Shown here: positions 7,151 through 16,063 of the stretch, one piece after another
Layout of the letters: the number at the start of each line of letters is the position of its first letter
Numbering within the stretch: position 1 is the first letter of the stretch
IMG/VR virus record: IMGVR_UViG_3300037227_000009
Coordinates: 1-32,147 of that record
Origin: a virus
Length of the DNA stretch: 32,147 bases
Direction: 5' to 3' (one strand)
Notes under the pieces: generated by a model
The model's database searches: none
What the model was told of the DNA's origin: nothing
What the model saw: the letters and a program-made list of their open reading frames with translations, nothing else
Position numbers and translations under genes: made by a program

Positions 7151-7306
7151 ATGACTGCACAGAACTTTGATGTCGTAGATGTATTATCGGCTCTTGGAAG
7201 AGACACCAAAGATGGTCCTGGAACTGATGATCTCTCCTCTCTTCCCCCAAGTAACTTCGTCGCCTTCGCCACAGATGATGTTGAGAAAAAGGAGGACGAC
7301 AAATGA
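7151..7306 (+). CDS. Small acidic protein upstream of endolysin
   Basis: This 51-residue ORF starts MTAQNFDVVDVLSALGR and ends DDVEKKEDDK. AGGAAGGA lies seven bases before the ATG, and its stop overlaps the endolysin start as ATGA, so it looks translated and coupled to the lysin. The AAAAAGGAGG near its 3' end serves as the ribosome binding site of the endolysin. It has no membrane segment, cysteine or recognisable motif, and the composition is acidic. I do not recognise a family. A lysis accessory role is only suggested by position. Confidence 0.5.
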   Translation: MTAQNFDVVDVLSALGRDTKDGPGTDDLSSLPPSNFVAFATDDVEKKEDDK

Positions 7307-8124
7307 CCACCATTGCTTATGATCAACCAGTAAAGGATCTAATTGCACAACTCGATGCGACATATCATGTAACACATACAGCTTACAGGAAGACGTCAGT
7401 TACACTTCACCATAATGGAGGTCGTCTTTCACACGAAGGTGTTCTCGATGTGTGGCGCACTCGTGAGGCGTCGGCTCACTTTGACTCAGATTTGTCAGGA
7501 GCAATTGCTCAGTTTGTCAGGGTGAATGAGTATGCCTGGGCTGTTGGTGACACTGAAGGCAATATGAGTTCAATCAGTATTGAGATGGCAGACTCAACAC
7601 TTGCTCCTAGTTGGATTGTTGCTGATGCAACATGGAAGTCTGCTGCTCGTCTTGCCGGTTGGCTTTTCGCAAGGGTTATCGGAGCACGGCCAAGTTCGAG
7701 TAATTTTTTCGTGCACAGTCACTGGTCTTCCACTGATTGTGCTGGCCCATATATTCGTTCTATTTGGAACTCGATCATGGCTACGACTCAGGTTGCTTAC
7801 GATTTCTTTACTGGAAGTCATCCAGTTCCGCCAGTCAATCCTCCGGTCATTAAGGCGCCAGCCTTTCCACTACCTCCAGGGTGGTATTTCGGTCCGAGGA
7901 CCGGTCCTTCGGATTGTATTTCTGGATACTACTCGTACAAAGGAGCTCTTGCTCCATGGCAGGCTCGGATGGCAGATCGTGGATGGGCTATTACAGTTGA
8001 CGGTCTGTTCGGAGATGAAACAGCGAATATTGCTCATCGGTTCCAGGTAGAGAAGGGTCTTGTACCAGACTCACTTGTTGGTGTTCGAACTTGGAACGCT
8101 GCTTGGACTTCACCTGTGACCTAG
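7303..8124 (+). CDS. Endolysin: N-acetylmuramoyl-L-alanine amidase
   Basis: The 273-residue product has an N-terminal Amidase_2/PGRP domain (about 1-165) with the zinc-site residues expected of T7-lysozyme-like amidases: H36/H37 in VTLHHNGG and, near the end, H138/H140 with C146 in VHSHWSSTDCAGPY. A proline-rich linker (about 172-198, PVPPVNPPV) leads to a C-terminal peptidoglycan-binding-like domain containing MADRGWAITVDGLFGDET and RFQVEKG. It should cut the amide bond between MurNAc and L-alanine at the end of infection. No signal peptide is visible, so it needs a holin. AAAAAGGAGG precedes the start. Its place upstream of the terminase, away from the membrane genes at 29372-30131, is uncommon. 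Confidence 0.9.
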   Translation: MTTIAYDQPVKDLIAQLDATYHVTHTAYRKTSVTLHHNGGRLSHEGVLDVWRTREASAHFDSDLSGAIAQFVRVNEYAWAVGDTEGNMSSISIEMADSTLAPSWIVADATWKSAARLAGWLFARVIGARPSSSNFFVHSHWSSTDCAGPYIRSIWNSIMATTQVAYDFFTGSHPVPPVNPPVIKAPAFPLPPGWYFGPRTGPSDCISGYYSYKGALAPWQARMADRGWAITVDGLFGDETANIAHRFQVEKGLVPDSLVGVRTWNAAWTSPVT

Positions 8125-8152
8125 TCAACTAACAACCAAGGAGGTGACCGGC

Positions 8153-8527
8153 ATGAGTGACAGTATTTTAAACAGTACTAAGAAGATCCTCGGCCTTAAT
8201 GATGATTATACAGCGTTTGATGCTGATGTTCTTATGCATATTAACTCTATACTCGCAACTTTGAATCAACTAGGCATCGGGCCCGAGAACGGTTTTGCGA
8301 TCGAGGACGCTGTCTCTACGTGGGATGACTTTCTTGGTGAAGATCCGCGCTTGAATTCAGTCAAGACTTATGTCTATCTACGCGTGCGTCTACTTTTCGA
8401 TCCGCCAGCAACGTCATACGTTATCACTTCGATGAATGAACAGATTCATGAACTCGAGTGGAGACTCAATGTTCAGAGAGAGGGAACATCATGGACGGAT
8501 CCAAATCCGGTAGTCGTGCGACCGTAA
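8153..8527 (+). CDS. gp6-like head-tail connector protein
   Basis: From ATG 8153, seven bases after AAGGAGGTG, the product has 124 residues; an in-frame GTG at 8144 lies inside the ribosome binding site and is rejected. The sequence ILNSTKKILGLNDDYTAFDADVLMHINS, LNQLGIGPENGF and SVKTYVYLRVRLLFDPP matches the helical gp6-like connector family that forms a ring under the portal. The C-terminal ELEWRLNVQREG is also typical. It lies before the terminase instead of after the capsid gene, unlike many HK97-type phages. The role is well supported by family pattern; the ring order is inferred. Confidence 0.75.
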   Translation: MSDSILNSTKKILGLNDDYTAFDADVLMHINSILATLNQLGIGPENGFAIEDAVSTWDDFLGEDPRLNSVKTYVYLRVRLLFDPPATSYVITSMNEQIHELEWRLNVQREGTSWTDPNPVVVRP

Positions 8528-9345
8528 CTGAGATTCTTTCCCATATTAGTACAAAACCGTGGAGTGATTATACGGCTGCAGATTATACACTTGAACAATG
8601 GCATGCTGCTTGTCTTATTCACCAACACGTAGGACCTCCAACCACAAAGGGCGAGTGTAAACTCCCAGTCCGAACCCCAAACGGTGCAATAAACCAAAAT
8701 GGTGTTTACGCCGCTGCTGCAGCATTGGCTGGTGCACGTGGTGGTGTTAACGCCACCCTAGATGAAAAAGCAAAAGCAGCAAAAGCTCTGGTTCAGATGT
8801 ACAAAGATATGAAGAAAGAACCACCACCATCATTACTAAGCCTTTCGGTATCGCAAGTCCTTGCTCATCATGGCGTTTTGGGTATGCACTGGGGAGTTCG
8901 AAAGAGTACTGAGGGGCATCGAAGTGGAGACACTGGGAAAGATCGTGGTAAAAAGAGTACCACGCCCACGCCAGTCACCATTGGAACAAAAAGAATGGGT
9001 CGCCCTGGAATTAAAACTTCTGGAGGAAAGGGCCATCCAGCAACTGCAGATGCAACAAGACACGCTATAGCTAAACAGACCGCAAAGAAAAGCTCTACAG
9101 ATTCTCTTTCTGATAAGGAGTTGAAGGATTTAGTTAACCGTATGAACATGGAACAGTCATATGACAGAATGAGGTCTGATCCAGGAGGTATTGGTAAGAG
9201 GTTTGTTGGAAAACTCCTTGGTAATGTTGGTAATCAACAAGCATCAAACTATGCTAATGCTAAAGTGAGTTCAGCAATTGCAGCCTCGGGGGCAAAGAAA
9301 GCAGCAAGAGCTGCACAGGTTGCCGCAGGGTTAGCAATGATATAA
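8491..9345 (+). CDS. Head-associated protein with GMHWGVR motif
   Basis: The start ATG 8491 follows GAGAGAGGG and overlaps the connector gene by 37 bases. The 284-residue product has an N-terminal domain (about 23-115) with WSDYTAADYTLEQWHAACLI, CKLPVRTPNGAINQNGVYAA and ALAGARGGV, a module I recall beside or fused to phage capsid proteases. At 126-137 stands HHGVLGMHWGVR, the H-GxxGMxWGVR signature found in many phage minor head proteins. A basic, low-complexity middle precedes a helical tail (LSDKELKDLVNRMNMEQSY). It is probably a minor head or maturation-linked protein. The enzymatic protease domain itself is in the gene at 13066. Confidence 0.65.
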   Translation: MDGSKSGSRATVTEILSHISTKPWSDYTAADYTLEQWHAACLIHQHVGPPTTKGECKLPVRTPNGAINQNGVYAAAAALAGARGGVNATLDEKAKAAKALVQMYKDMKKEPPPSLLSLSVSQVLAHHGVLGMHWGVRKSTEGHRSGDTGKDRGKKSTTPTPVTIGTKRMGRPGIKTSGGKGHPATADATRHAIAKQTAKKSSTDSLSDKELKDLVNRMNMEQSYDRMRSDPGGIGKRFVGKLLGNVGNQQASNYANAKVSSAIAASGAKKAARAAQVAAGLAMI

Positions 9346-9361
9346 AAGAATGGAGGGGGTG

Positions 9362-11104
9362 ATGAGTCTATCTAATAAAACTGTACCTATTTACTATGGG
9401 CAGTTTCGTGAAGCAGTTCTAAATGGTGATATCCCAGTTAATCGGGAAGTAACCATGGAGATGAATCGAATAGATGCTCTCATCGCCAACCCAAATATCT
9501 ACTATGACGATAAAGCTGTAGATGGTTTCATTCTTTATTGCGAGAACGAACTTACATTGACTGATGGAGCTGATCTTCATCTACTACCTGTATTCAAATT
9601 ATGGGCCGAACAAGTGTTTGGATGGTGGTATTTCATTGAACGAAGCGTCTATGAGCCTTCGTCGGATAATCATGGCGGGCGTTATGTTCAAAAGACGATC
9701 AGGAAACGTTTAACAACCAAACAATTCCTAATAGTCGCGCGTGGTGCAGCTAAGTCGATGTATGCTATGTGTATTCAAGCATATTTCCTAAATGTTGAGA
9801 CTGAGACTACACATCAAATTACAGTCGCACCCACAATGAAGCAATCAGAAGAGGTAATGCAACCTTTTCGTACAGCCATTACTCGAAGTCGAGGTCCACT
9901 TTTCAAATTCTTAACCGAGGGATCTATGCAGAACACGACTGGTTCTCGAGCTAATCGTGTGAAACTTGCTTCGACTAAAAAAGGTATTGAGAATTTCCTA
10001 ACAGGTTCTCTTCTTGAAGTTCGCCCAATGACAATCAATAAACTTCAGGGTCTTAGGCCTAAGGTATCAACTGTTGATGAATGGTTATCTGGTGATATTC
10101 GAGAAGATGTTGTTGGTGCTATTGAGCAAGGCGCGTCAAAACTTGATGACTATTTAATCATTTCAATAACATCAGAAGGAACCGTTCGAAACGGTAGTGG
10201 CGATACAATTAAAATGGAATTAGCGGACATTCTTAAAGGCGAATTTATTGCGCCACACGTTTCGATCTGGCATTATAAACTTGATGATATTGAAGAAGTT
10301 AAAGATCCATCTACTTGGCCTAAGGCAAATCCAAATCTTGGCAAGACAATTTCCTATGAGACATATCAACTTGATGTTGAGCGAGCTGAGAAAGCACCCG
10401 CATCAAGGAACGATATTCTTGCTAAGCGTTTCGGGATTCCGATGGAAGGTCTAACTTATTTCTTCCCATACGAAGAGACACTTCCGCATAGACCCCGTGA
10501 ATTCTGGAAGATGTCTTGTGCCCTTGGCGCAGACCTTTCACAGGGTGACGACTTCACAGCCTTTACATTCTTATTTCCTTTGCGTAACGGATTCGGTGTA
10601 AAAACTAGAAGTTACATTACCTCTTTAACTTTAATGAAACTTCCTGGAGCAATGCGTCATAAGTATGACGAGTTTATTAACGAAGGAAGTCTTCAGGTAC
10701 TTGATGGAACAATTTTAGATATGATGGAAGTCTTTGATGACTTGGATGTTTTTATTCAACAGTTTGAGTATGACGTCCGTGCAGTTGGTTTTGACCCATA
10801 TAATGCTAAAGAGTTTATGACTCGATGGGAAGCAGAAAACGGACCTTTTGGCATAACCAAAGTGATTCAAGGCGCTAGGACTGAATCAGTTCCTCTTGGT
10901 GAACTAAAGCATCTCAGCGAGGAAAGACTACTCATATTTGATCAAGACCTGATGACTTTTGCTATGGGCAACGCGATTACTATGGAAGATACAAACGGAA
11001 ACCGTAAACTCATGAAGAAGAGACAAGATGAAAAGATTGATAATGTCTCTGCTCTCATGGATGCTTATGTTGCCTGGAAAGAAAATCGTGATGCATTCGA
11101 GTAA
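9362..11104 (+). CDS. terL: Large terminase subunit
   Basis: The 580-residue product (from ATG 9362, preceded by GGAGGGGG; an in-frame ATG at 9350 lies in that signal) is the packaging motor. The ATPase domain shows a Walker A variant, LIVARGAAKS (about 123-132), and Walker B VSTVDE (235-240, D239/E240). The C-terminal RNase H-like nuclease has acidic residues in ALGADLSQGDD (D391), AVGFDPYN (D478) and EKIDNVSALMDA (D560, D567). Length and motif order fit HK97-type terminases. It cuts concatemeric DNA and pumps it through the portal encoded next. No certain small subunit is visible nearby. A slightly earlier start would change only four residues. Confidence 0.95.
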   Translation: MSLSNKTVPIYYGQFREAVLNGDIPVNREVTMEMNRIDALIANPNIYYDDKAVDGFILYCENELTLTDGADLHLLPVFKLWAEQVFGWWYFIERSVYEPSSDNHGGRYVQKTIRKRLTTKQFLIVARGAAKSMYAMCIQAYFLNVETETTHQITVAPTMKQSEEVMQPFRTAITRSRGPLFKFLTEGSMQNTTGSRANRVKLASTKKGIENFLTGSLLEVRPMTINKLQGLRPKVSTVDEWLSGDIREDVVGAIEQGASKLDDYLIISITSEGTVRNGSGDTIKMELADILKGEFIAPHVSIWHYKLDDIEEVKDPSTWPKANPNLGKTISYETYQLDVERAEKAPASRNDILAKRFGIPMEGLTYFFPYEETLPHRPREFWKMSCALGADLSQGDDFTAFTFLFPLRNGFGVKTRSYITSLTLMKLPGAMRHKYDEFINEGSLQVLDGTILDMMEVFDDLDVFIQQFEYDVRAVGFDPYNAKEFMTRWEAENGPFGITKVIQGARTESVPLGELKHLSEERLLIFDQDLMTFAMGNAITMEDTNGNRKLMKKRQDEKIDNVSALMDAYVAWKENRDAFE

Positions 11105-11141
11105 TTACACATGACCATATCCTTCAGAAAGGAGGTGACTT

Positions 11142-12488
11142 ATGGCCAAACTCACTGATCGATTGGTGCATGCTTGGAACTCCTTTATAAACCCAAACGA
11201 GACCAATGCTGATACGTCATTTGGGGCTTTAGGAGCGAGTTATGGATCTCGACCTGATCGGGTAAGACTTCGATTCTCGAACGAACGTTCAATTATTTCG
11301 TCCATATATACACGTCTTAGTATTGATATTGCCTCAGTTGACGTTCGTCACGTTCGCTTGGATCCCAATGCTCGTTATGTCGCTGATATGGACACGGGTC
11401 TCAACTCATGTCTTACTGTTGAGGCCAACCTTGACCAAGCGGCTCGAGCGTTCCGTCAAGATATTGCGATGACTGTATTTGATAAAGGTGTTGCTGCCAT
11501 AGTTCCGGTTGACACAACACTTGACCCAGCAACAACTGGTGCATTTGATGTCAAGACTATGCGTGTCGGAGAAATTGTCGCTTGGTATCCACATCATGTT
11601 CGTATCAGTCTTTACAATGAGGCCGTTGGTTATCGCCAAGAGATAACTCTTAATAAATCGTTTGTTGCAATCGTCGAGAACCCGCTTTATTCGGTTATGA
11701 ATGAACCGAACTCTACTCTTCAACGTCTTATCCGTAAACTTAACATGCTTGATTCTGTTGATGAGCAATCAAGTTCTGGCAAACTTGATTTGATTATTCA
11801 ACTGCCATACATAATAAAATCTGAGTCTCGTCGGAAACAAGCAGAGCAACGTCGTGCAGATATTGAGTTTCAATTAAAAGGTAGTAAGTACGGCATTGCT
11901 TATACTGATGGCACTGAGAAAGTAACTCAACTTAATCGACCTGTTGATAACAATCTACTTGAACAAATAACATACCTTACGACTATGTTGTACGGACAAC
12001 TTGGTCTCACCGAAGAGATAATGAATGGGACGGCTAATGAGGCCTCCATGCTTAATTATATCAATCGAACTATCGAACCGGTTATGGCTGCAGTTACAGA
12101 AGCCATGAAGCGAACATTCTTGACAAAGACGGCACGTTCACAATTTCAGTCAATTATGTACTTCCGAGACCCATTTAAGCTTGTCCCGATTACCAATATT
12201 GCGGAGATCGCAGACAAATTTGCTCGGAATGAGATTATGAGTTCGAATGAGATCAGACAAGTCATTGGTATGAAGCCGTCGACCGATCCAAAGGCTGACA
12301 AACTACAAAATAGTAACATGCCGATTCCAGTTGTGTCAACGTCAACGACAAACACAGCACAATCTACAAGTGCAGCGCCACAACAAACAACGGCGCCAAT
12401 TGATTCTGCTGCTCAAGATGCAATAGTTAATGGCGTGTTCTCCAATCTAGAGGATCATATCAATCAACTAGCTAACACAGGAGGTTGA
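11142..12488 (+). CDS. Portal protein
   Basis: The 448-residue product directly follows the terminase and has a strong AAAGGAGGTGA before its ATG. It has NERSIISSIYTRLSIDIASVD near the N-terminus, a central region with KGVAAIVPVD and WYPHHVRISLYN, and LYGQLGLTEEIMNGTANEASMLNYINRTIEP, a helical stretch typical of HK97-family portals. A low-complexity C-terminal tail rich in S, T, Q and A (about 395-425) follows. Twelve copies should form the ring at the capsid vertex through which DNA enters and leaves and to which the connectors attach. Both the order (terminase then portal) and the motif content support the call. Confidence 0.85.
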   Translation: MAKLTDRLVHAWNSFINPNETNADTSFGALGASYGSRPDRVRLRFSNERSIISSIYTRLSIDIASVDVRHVRLDPNARYVADMDTGLNSCLTVEANLDQAARAFRQDIAMTVFDKGVAAIVPVDTTLDPATTGAFDVKTMRVGEIVAWYPHHVRISLYNEAVGYRQEITLNKSFVAIVENPLYSVMNEPNSTLQRLIRKLNMLDSVDEQSSSGKLDLIIQLPYIIKSESRRKQAEQRRADIEFQLKGSKYGIAYTDGTEKVTQLNRPVDNNLLEQITYLTTMLYGQLGLTEEIMNGTANEASMLNYINRTIEPVMAAVTEAMKRTFLTKTARSQFQSIMYFRDPFKLVPITNIAEIADKFARNEIMSSNEIRQVIGMKPSTDPKADKLQNSNMPIPVVSTSTTNTAQSTSAAPQQTTAPIDSAAQDAIVNGVFSNLEDHINQLANTGG

Positions 12489-12495
12489 GTGACTT

Positions 12496-12990
12496 ATGGG
12501 TGAAAAAGTTGAGGACGTCATTCAGCACTTTGTATCGGCATACTATGATCCTGTAAAAGCTCATGATTATTATATGAGAACTCGTCAACTAACAGGTCGG
12601 AAACCTTCGATTACTAAAGGCATGACCAAGGAGCAGAAGCAAATATTTGCTGTGTCAAAAAGTAATATTGGCGTCGCGAAAAAAGCTGAAGTGGTATCTA
12701 ATCGTAGTGCAGAAGTAGCAAGGTTAAATGCTCTTCGACAGACAGCCAAAGAGGCTCAAGATAAAATCAAAGCCCAAATGACAGCATTGTTCGCTTCCTT
12801 TCAAGGCGATAAGGTAAAAACGGCAGTTGCAAAAAAAGATGCGGCCGCAAAAAAACTCCAAATTGCCGGTGCTTTAAAAACTATTCTAGCCCAAGCAAGG
12901 GCATCATATAAACAGCAAACAAGTGATGTTAAATCCAAGTACGAGCAGATCACGACAACTGAGGCGCAAAACATTCTTAAGGGTGTTTGA
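12496..12990 (+). CDS. Coiled-coil head-module protein
   Basis: The gene starts eight bases after the portal stop with AGGAGG overlapping the portal end. The 164-residue product opens with AYYDPVKAHDYYMRTRQLTGR, a motif I recall in head-operon proteins. It continues as an alanine-, lysine- and glutamine-rich helix (SNRSAEVARLNALRQTAKEAQ and onward) with strong coiled-coil character. Its place between the portal and the protease-capsid gene suggests a scaffolding or internal head protein, but no definite family is recognised. The 75 bases that follow hold no convincing gene. Confidence 0.6.
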   Translation: MGEKVEDVIQHFVSAYYDPVKAHDYYMRTRQLTGRKPSITKGMTKEQKQIFAVSKSNIGVAKKAEVVSNRSAEVARLNALRQTAKEAQDKIKAQMTALFASFQGDKVKTAVAKKDAAAKKLQIAGALKTILAQARASYKQQTSDVKSKYEQITTTEAQNILKGV

Positions 12991-13065
12991 CGATGAATAG
13001 CAACTTGCCGGCTCCGTCGGAGTCAGCAACTTCAGCACAATCAAGTTAGGAAGGAGACAGTCAAA

Positions 13066-15423
13066 ATGGAAGCTGATTTCAGCGGTTATGCCACTAAGGC
13101 TGGGCTCAAGTGCTCCGACGGTCGGACCATCATGCCTGATGCATTCAAGGACAATGATGGACAGAAGGTTCCGCTCGTCTGGCAGCATGGGCACAATGAA
13201 CCATCGAATGTTCTTGGACATGCACTACTCGAGAACCGGAAAGATGGAGTGTATGCTTACGCATACTTCAACGAGACCGGCGCGGCAACAAACGCCAAGG
13301 CTCTCGTTCAACACGGGGATATCACAGCACTCTCCATCTATGCCAACCAACTGGTTGAACGCGCCAAGAGTGTCTTTCATGGCAGCATCAAAGAGGTAAG
13401 TCTGGTACTCTCTGGTGCCAACCCCGGAGCACTTATCGACAACATCAGTCTTGCGCATGCTGATGGCGATGTCGAAACACTTGAAGATGAGGCCATCATC
13501 TACACCGGTCTTGAACTCGAGCACGAGGACAAGCCCTCCGGAAAATCTGATGACGACGATGACAAGACTAATAGTGAAGGTGACGACAAGATTGGCGACT
13601 CGTCTACGGAAGACGTCTTCGACACATTCACTGAAGAGCAGAAGAGTATCGTTCACGACTTGCTCGCTTCTGCTGCTGGTCTTACGCCAACACATGTCCA
13701 GGATAGGACTGTTCAGGACGTTTATGACTCGTTGACTCAAGAACAGAAAGATGTCGTCAACTACATGATTGGCGCAGCTTTGGAAGAAGTCACTCAAGTT
13801 TCTCAACCAGATCAGACAAACATCGTCGCGGCATCCGACACAGTTCAACACGATGCCCTGACGGCTGCCAACCAAGCATTGGTAGCTGCTAGTAAATTCC
13901 CTGTGTTTATGGGAAGTCAGAAGATGCTTGACGCTGGTCAAGCTTTGATGGATGCTAACAAAACAGGCGATAACAAAACTTTGTTAGCTGCACACAATGC
14001 CCTAACGGATGCCAAGAAGAAAAAAGACTCAAAAGCTATGGTGGTTGCTAGCAAAGCCATGCTGGATGCTGCCGCAGCCATAGTGTCTGGCAGTACTGCA
14101 ACACACTCCTCCGACGACAATGCCGATGAGGGCAAAACCACTGATGAGGGCGACCTCAAACACACGGAAGGAACCGATGACATGCCTAACGTCTTCGAGC
14201 AGAACGGCATCACGAAGCAGCACAACGGCCCTACTCTCTCGCACGACCAGCTAAAAACCATTGTCGAGGATGCCCAGCGGATCGGTTCCCTCAAGGAGTC
14301 CTTCCTTGCTCACGCTGTTGAGTATGGCATCGAAGACATTGATATCCTGTTCCCGGATGCACAGAACGTTACCTCTCAGCCGGACGTCATCAGTCGTCGG
14401 ATGGAGTGGGTTCAGTCGGTCATCGGCGGAGCAAAGCACTCGCCATTCTCACGAATCAAGTCCACCGCAGTCGACATGACTGCCGAAGAGGCCCGTGCAA
14501 AGGGTTATGTCAAGGCGACTCTCAAGAAGGAAGAGGTCATCAAGCTTCTCAAGCGAGTGACCACTCCGACCACTGTCTACAAGAAGCAGAAACTTGACCG
14601 GGACGACATCATCGACATCACGGACCTTGACGTTGTGGCTTGGCTCAAGGCTGAGATGCGCGTCATGTTGGACGAGGAGCTTGCCCGTGCAGTCCTGATC
14701 GGTGATGGTCGTGACCCTGAAGCTGAGGACAAGATCGATGAGTCTTGCCTTCGTCCGATCGCATTCGACGACGAAATGTATGCACACCTGGTTACGGTAG
14801 CATCAAACATTTCTGGTGAAAGCATCGTCGAGTCGATTCTTCGTGCACGTACCTACTACAAGGGCACTGGAACTCCGACGCTCTATACCACGGATTCCAT
14901 CCTCACCGACATGATCCTGCTTAAGGATGGTGTGGGTCGTCGTCTCTACCCGACCGAGGTCGAGTTGGCTGCGGCACTTCGCGTCGACAGTATTGTCGTC
15001 GTTGAGGTCATGGAGTCTGTTCCTGATCTGCTCGGTGTCGTTGTTAACATTGCTGACTACACCATGGGTGCAGATCGCGGTGGTGTCATCTCGATGTTCG
15101 ATGACTTTGACATCGACTACAACCAGTACAAGTACCTGATTGAGACTCGTGTCTCTGGTGCACTGACGAAGCCGAAGTCGGCCATCGTTATTCGACGCAT
15201 TTCTGGTACCTTGGCTACGCCTACCGTTCCGACATACAACCCGGGCACTCATACGATCACGATCCCGACCGTTGCTGGTGTTCTGTACCAGATTGACGAT
15301 GAGACGGTGTCTCCCGGACCGGTTGTCATTGAAGAGACCACGGACGTCATGGCTGTTCCGGACACGGGTTACCACTTCCCGCACAACATTGAGACCGACT
15401 GGACCTTCATCTACACGGCCTAG
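13066..15423 (+). CDS. Prohead protease - major capsid protein fusion
   Basis: This 785-residue polyprotein has three parts. Residues 1-145 are an HK97-type prohead protease, with likely catalytic H41/H43 in VWQHGHNEP and S112 in IKEVSLVLSGANPGA. Residues 150-372 are an acidic, helical, alanine-rich linker with two TxEQKxxV segments (about 189 and 224), probably acting as internal scaffold (delta domain). Residues 373-717 are an HK97-fold capsid protein (VFEQNG; KKQKLDRDDIIDITDLDVVAWLKAEMR). Residues 718-785 form an Ig-like decoration domain similar to the end of the major tail protein. Self-cleavage should remove protease and scaffold. AAGGAGA precedes the start. Codons are richer in C/G than in neighbours, as expected for an abundant protein. 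Confidence 0.88.
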   Translation: MEADFSGYATKAGLKCSDGRTIMPDAFKDNDGQKVPLVWQHGHNEPSNVLGHALLENRKDGVYAYAYFNETGAATNAKALVQHGDITALSIYANQLVERAKSVFHGSIKEVSLVLSGANPGALIDNISLAHADGDVETLEDEAIIYTGLELEHEDKPSGKSDDDDDKTNSEGDDKIGDSSTEDVFDTFTEEQKSIVHDLLASAAGLTPTHVQDRTVQDVYDSLTQEQKDVVNYMIGAALEEVTQVSQPDQTNIVAASDTVQHDALTAANQALVAASKFPVFMGSQKMLDAGQALMDANKTGDNKTLLAAHNALTDAKKKKDSKAMVVASKAMLDAAAAIVSGSTATHSSDDNADEGKTTDEGDLKHTEGTDDMPNVFEQNGITKQHNGPTLSHDQLKTIVEDAQRIGSLKESFLAHAVEYGIEDIDILFPDAQNVTSQPDVISRRMEWVQSVIGGAKHSPFSRIKSTAVDMTAEEARAKGYVKATLKKEEVIKLLKRVTTPTTVYKKQKLDRDDIIDITDLDVVAWLKAEMRVMLDEELARAVLIGDGRDPEAEDKIDESCLRPIAFDDEMYAHLVTVASNISGESIVESILRARTYYKGTGTPTLYTTDSILTDMILLKDGVGRRLYPTEVELAAALRVDSIVVVEVMESVPDLLGVVVNIADYTMGADRGGVISMFDDFDIDYNQYKYLIETRVSGALTKPKSAIVIRRISGTLATPTVPTYNPGTHTITIPTVAGVLYQIDDETVSPGPVVIEETTDVMAVPDTGYHFPHNIETDWTFIYTA
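14166..14184 (+). promoter_or_regulatory. Possible internal ribosome binding site for capsid protein
   Basis: GGAAGGAA (14166-14173) lies eight bases before an in-frame ATG (14182), which is exactly where the capsid domain begins (MPNVFEQNG). Internal initiation would give a free capsid protein of 413 residues ending at 15423, in excess over the protease fusion. This is inference from spacing and position only. Confidence 0.4.
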
Positions 15424-15438
15424 TCAAGGAGTATCACC

Positions 15439-15780
15439 ATGGCAAAGTTCTACGGTGAAATTGGCTATGGCGAATCTGTGGAGAAGGCCGACGGGGTGTG
15501 GGAAGACGTCATTGTCGAGTATAAATACTATGGCGATGTGGTCAGAAACACCCGAAGCATCAAAGAGGGCGATAGTGTCAACAACGATCTCTCCGTCGGA
15601 AATTCTATCAGTATCGTCGCCGATGCATATGCCAACGAACATTTCTTTGCCATTTGCTACATCAAGTGGGCGGGGACTTTATGGACGGTTTCAAACGTCG
15701 ATGTACAGAGTCCCCGCCTACTCTTGACGTTGGGAGGTGTCTACAATGGGCCAAAGGCTCCAACTACAAGTTATCCTTGA
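15439..15780 (+). CDS. Head closure / connector protein
   Basis: The 113-residue product begins MAKFYGEIGYGESVE and has VIVEYKYYGDVVRNTRSIKEGDSVNNDLSVGNSISIVADAYA, HFFAICYIKWAGTLWTVSNVDVQSPRLLL and GGVYNG. This pattern belongs to a small beta-barrel family that I recall as the head-to-tail stopper in actinophage neck modules. AAGGAG precedes the start by seven bases. The position between capsid and tail-terminator-like genes fits a role in closing the head and joining the tail. The exact ring layer is inferred. Confidence 0.7.
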   Translation: MAKFYGEIGYGESVEKADGVWEDVIVEYKYYGDVVRNTRSIKEGDSVNNDLSVGNSISIVADAYANEHFFAICYIKWAGTLWTVSNVDVQSPRLLLTLGGVYNGPKAPTTSYP

Positions 15781-16051
15781 GGGGGTACTTGGTAGTGGAC
15801 AAGTATACTTCCAACCACCAGCCAATGTGCAAATGAATTATCCGTGTATCGTTTATAAGCGAGATATCGCGGCCACTAAGTTCGCTGGAAATAGTCCATA
15901 TCGTTATACTAAGCGATATATGGCAACTGTCATTGACCGGGATCCTGATAGTGAGATTCCAGATAAAATCGCCGCTCTGCCGATGTGTTCTCACAATAGG
16001 TTCTTCACGGCGAACAATCTCAACCACGACGTTTTCATAATCTACTTTTAG
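15746..16051 (+). CDS. Tail terminator-like protein
   Basis: ATG 15746 lies seven bases after GGGAGGT and overlaps the previous gene by 35 bases; an in-frame GTG at 15737 is less likely. The 101-residue product (MGQRLQLQVILEGVLGSGQVYFQPP) contains NVQMNYPCIVYKRD, YRYTKRYMATVIDRDPDSEIPDKIAALPMC and NRFFTANNLNHDVF, a family repeatedly found after the head-closure gene. Such proteins usually cap the tail tube before it meets the head. A head-tail connector role in general is secure; calling it the terminator rests on gene order. Confidence 0.65.
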   Translation: MGQRLQLQVILEGVLGSGQVYFQPPANVQMNYPCIVYKRDIAATKFAGNSPYRYTKRYMATVIDRDPDSEIPDKIAALPMCSHNRFFTANNLNHDVFIIYF

Positions 16052-16063
16052 AAAGGAAAGACC

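Noticed and set aside
12993-13049. 18-residue ORF between the coiled-coil gene and the protease-capsid gene
   Set aside because: Low-complexity S/A/P peptide; more likely untranslated leader, with a weak CTCC/GGAG hairpin of uncertain meaning.
13225-13941. Long open frame on the minus strand (238 codons)
   Set aside because: It lies wholly inside the protease-capsid gene, has no ribosome binding site or family pattern, and mirrors the plus-strand codon bias.
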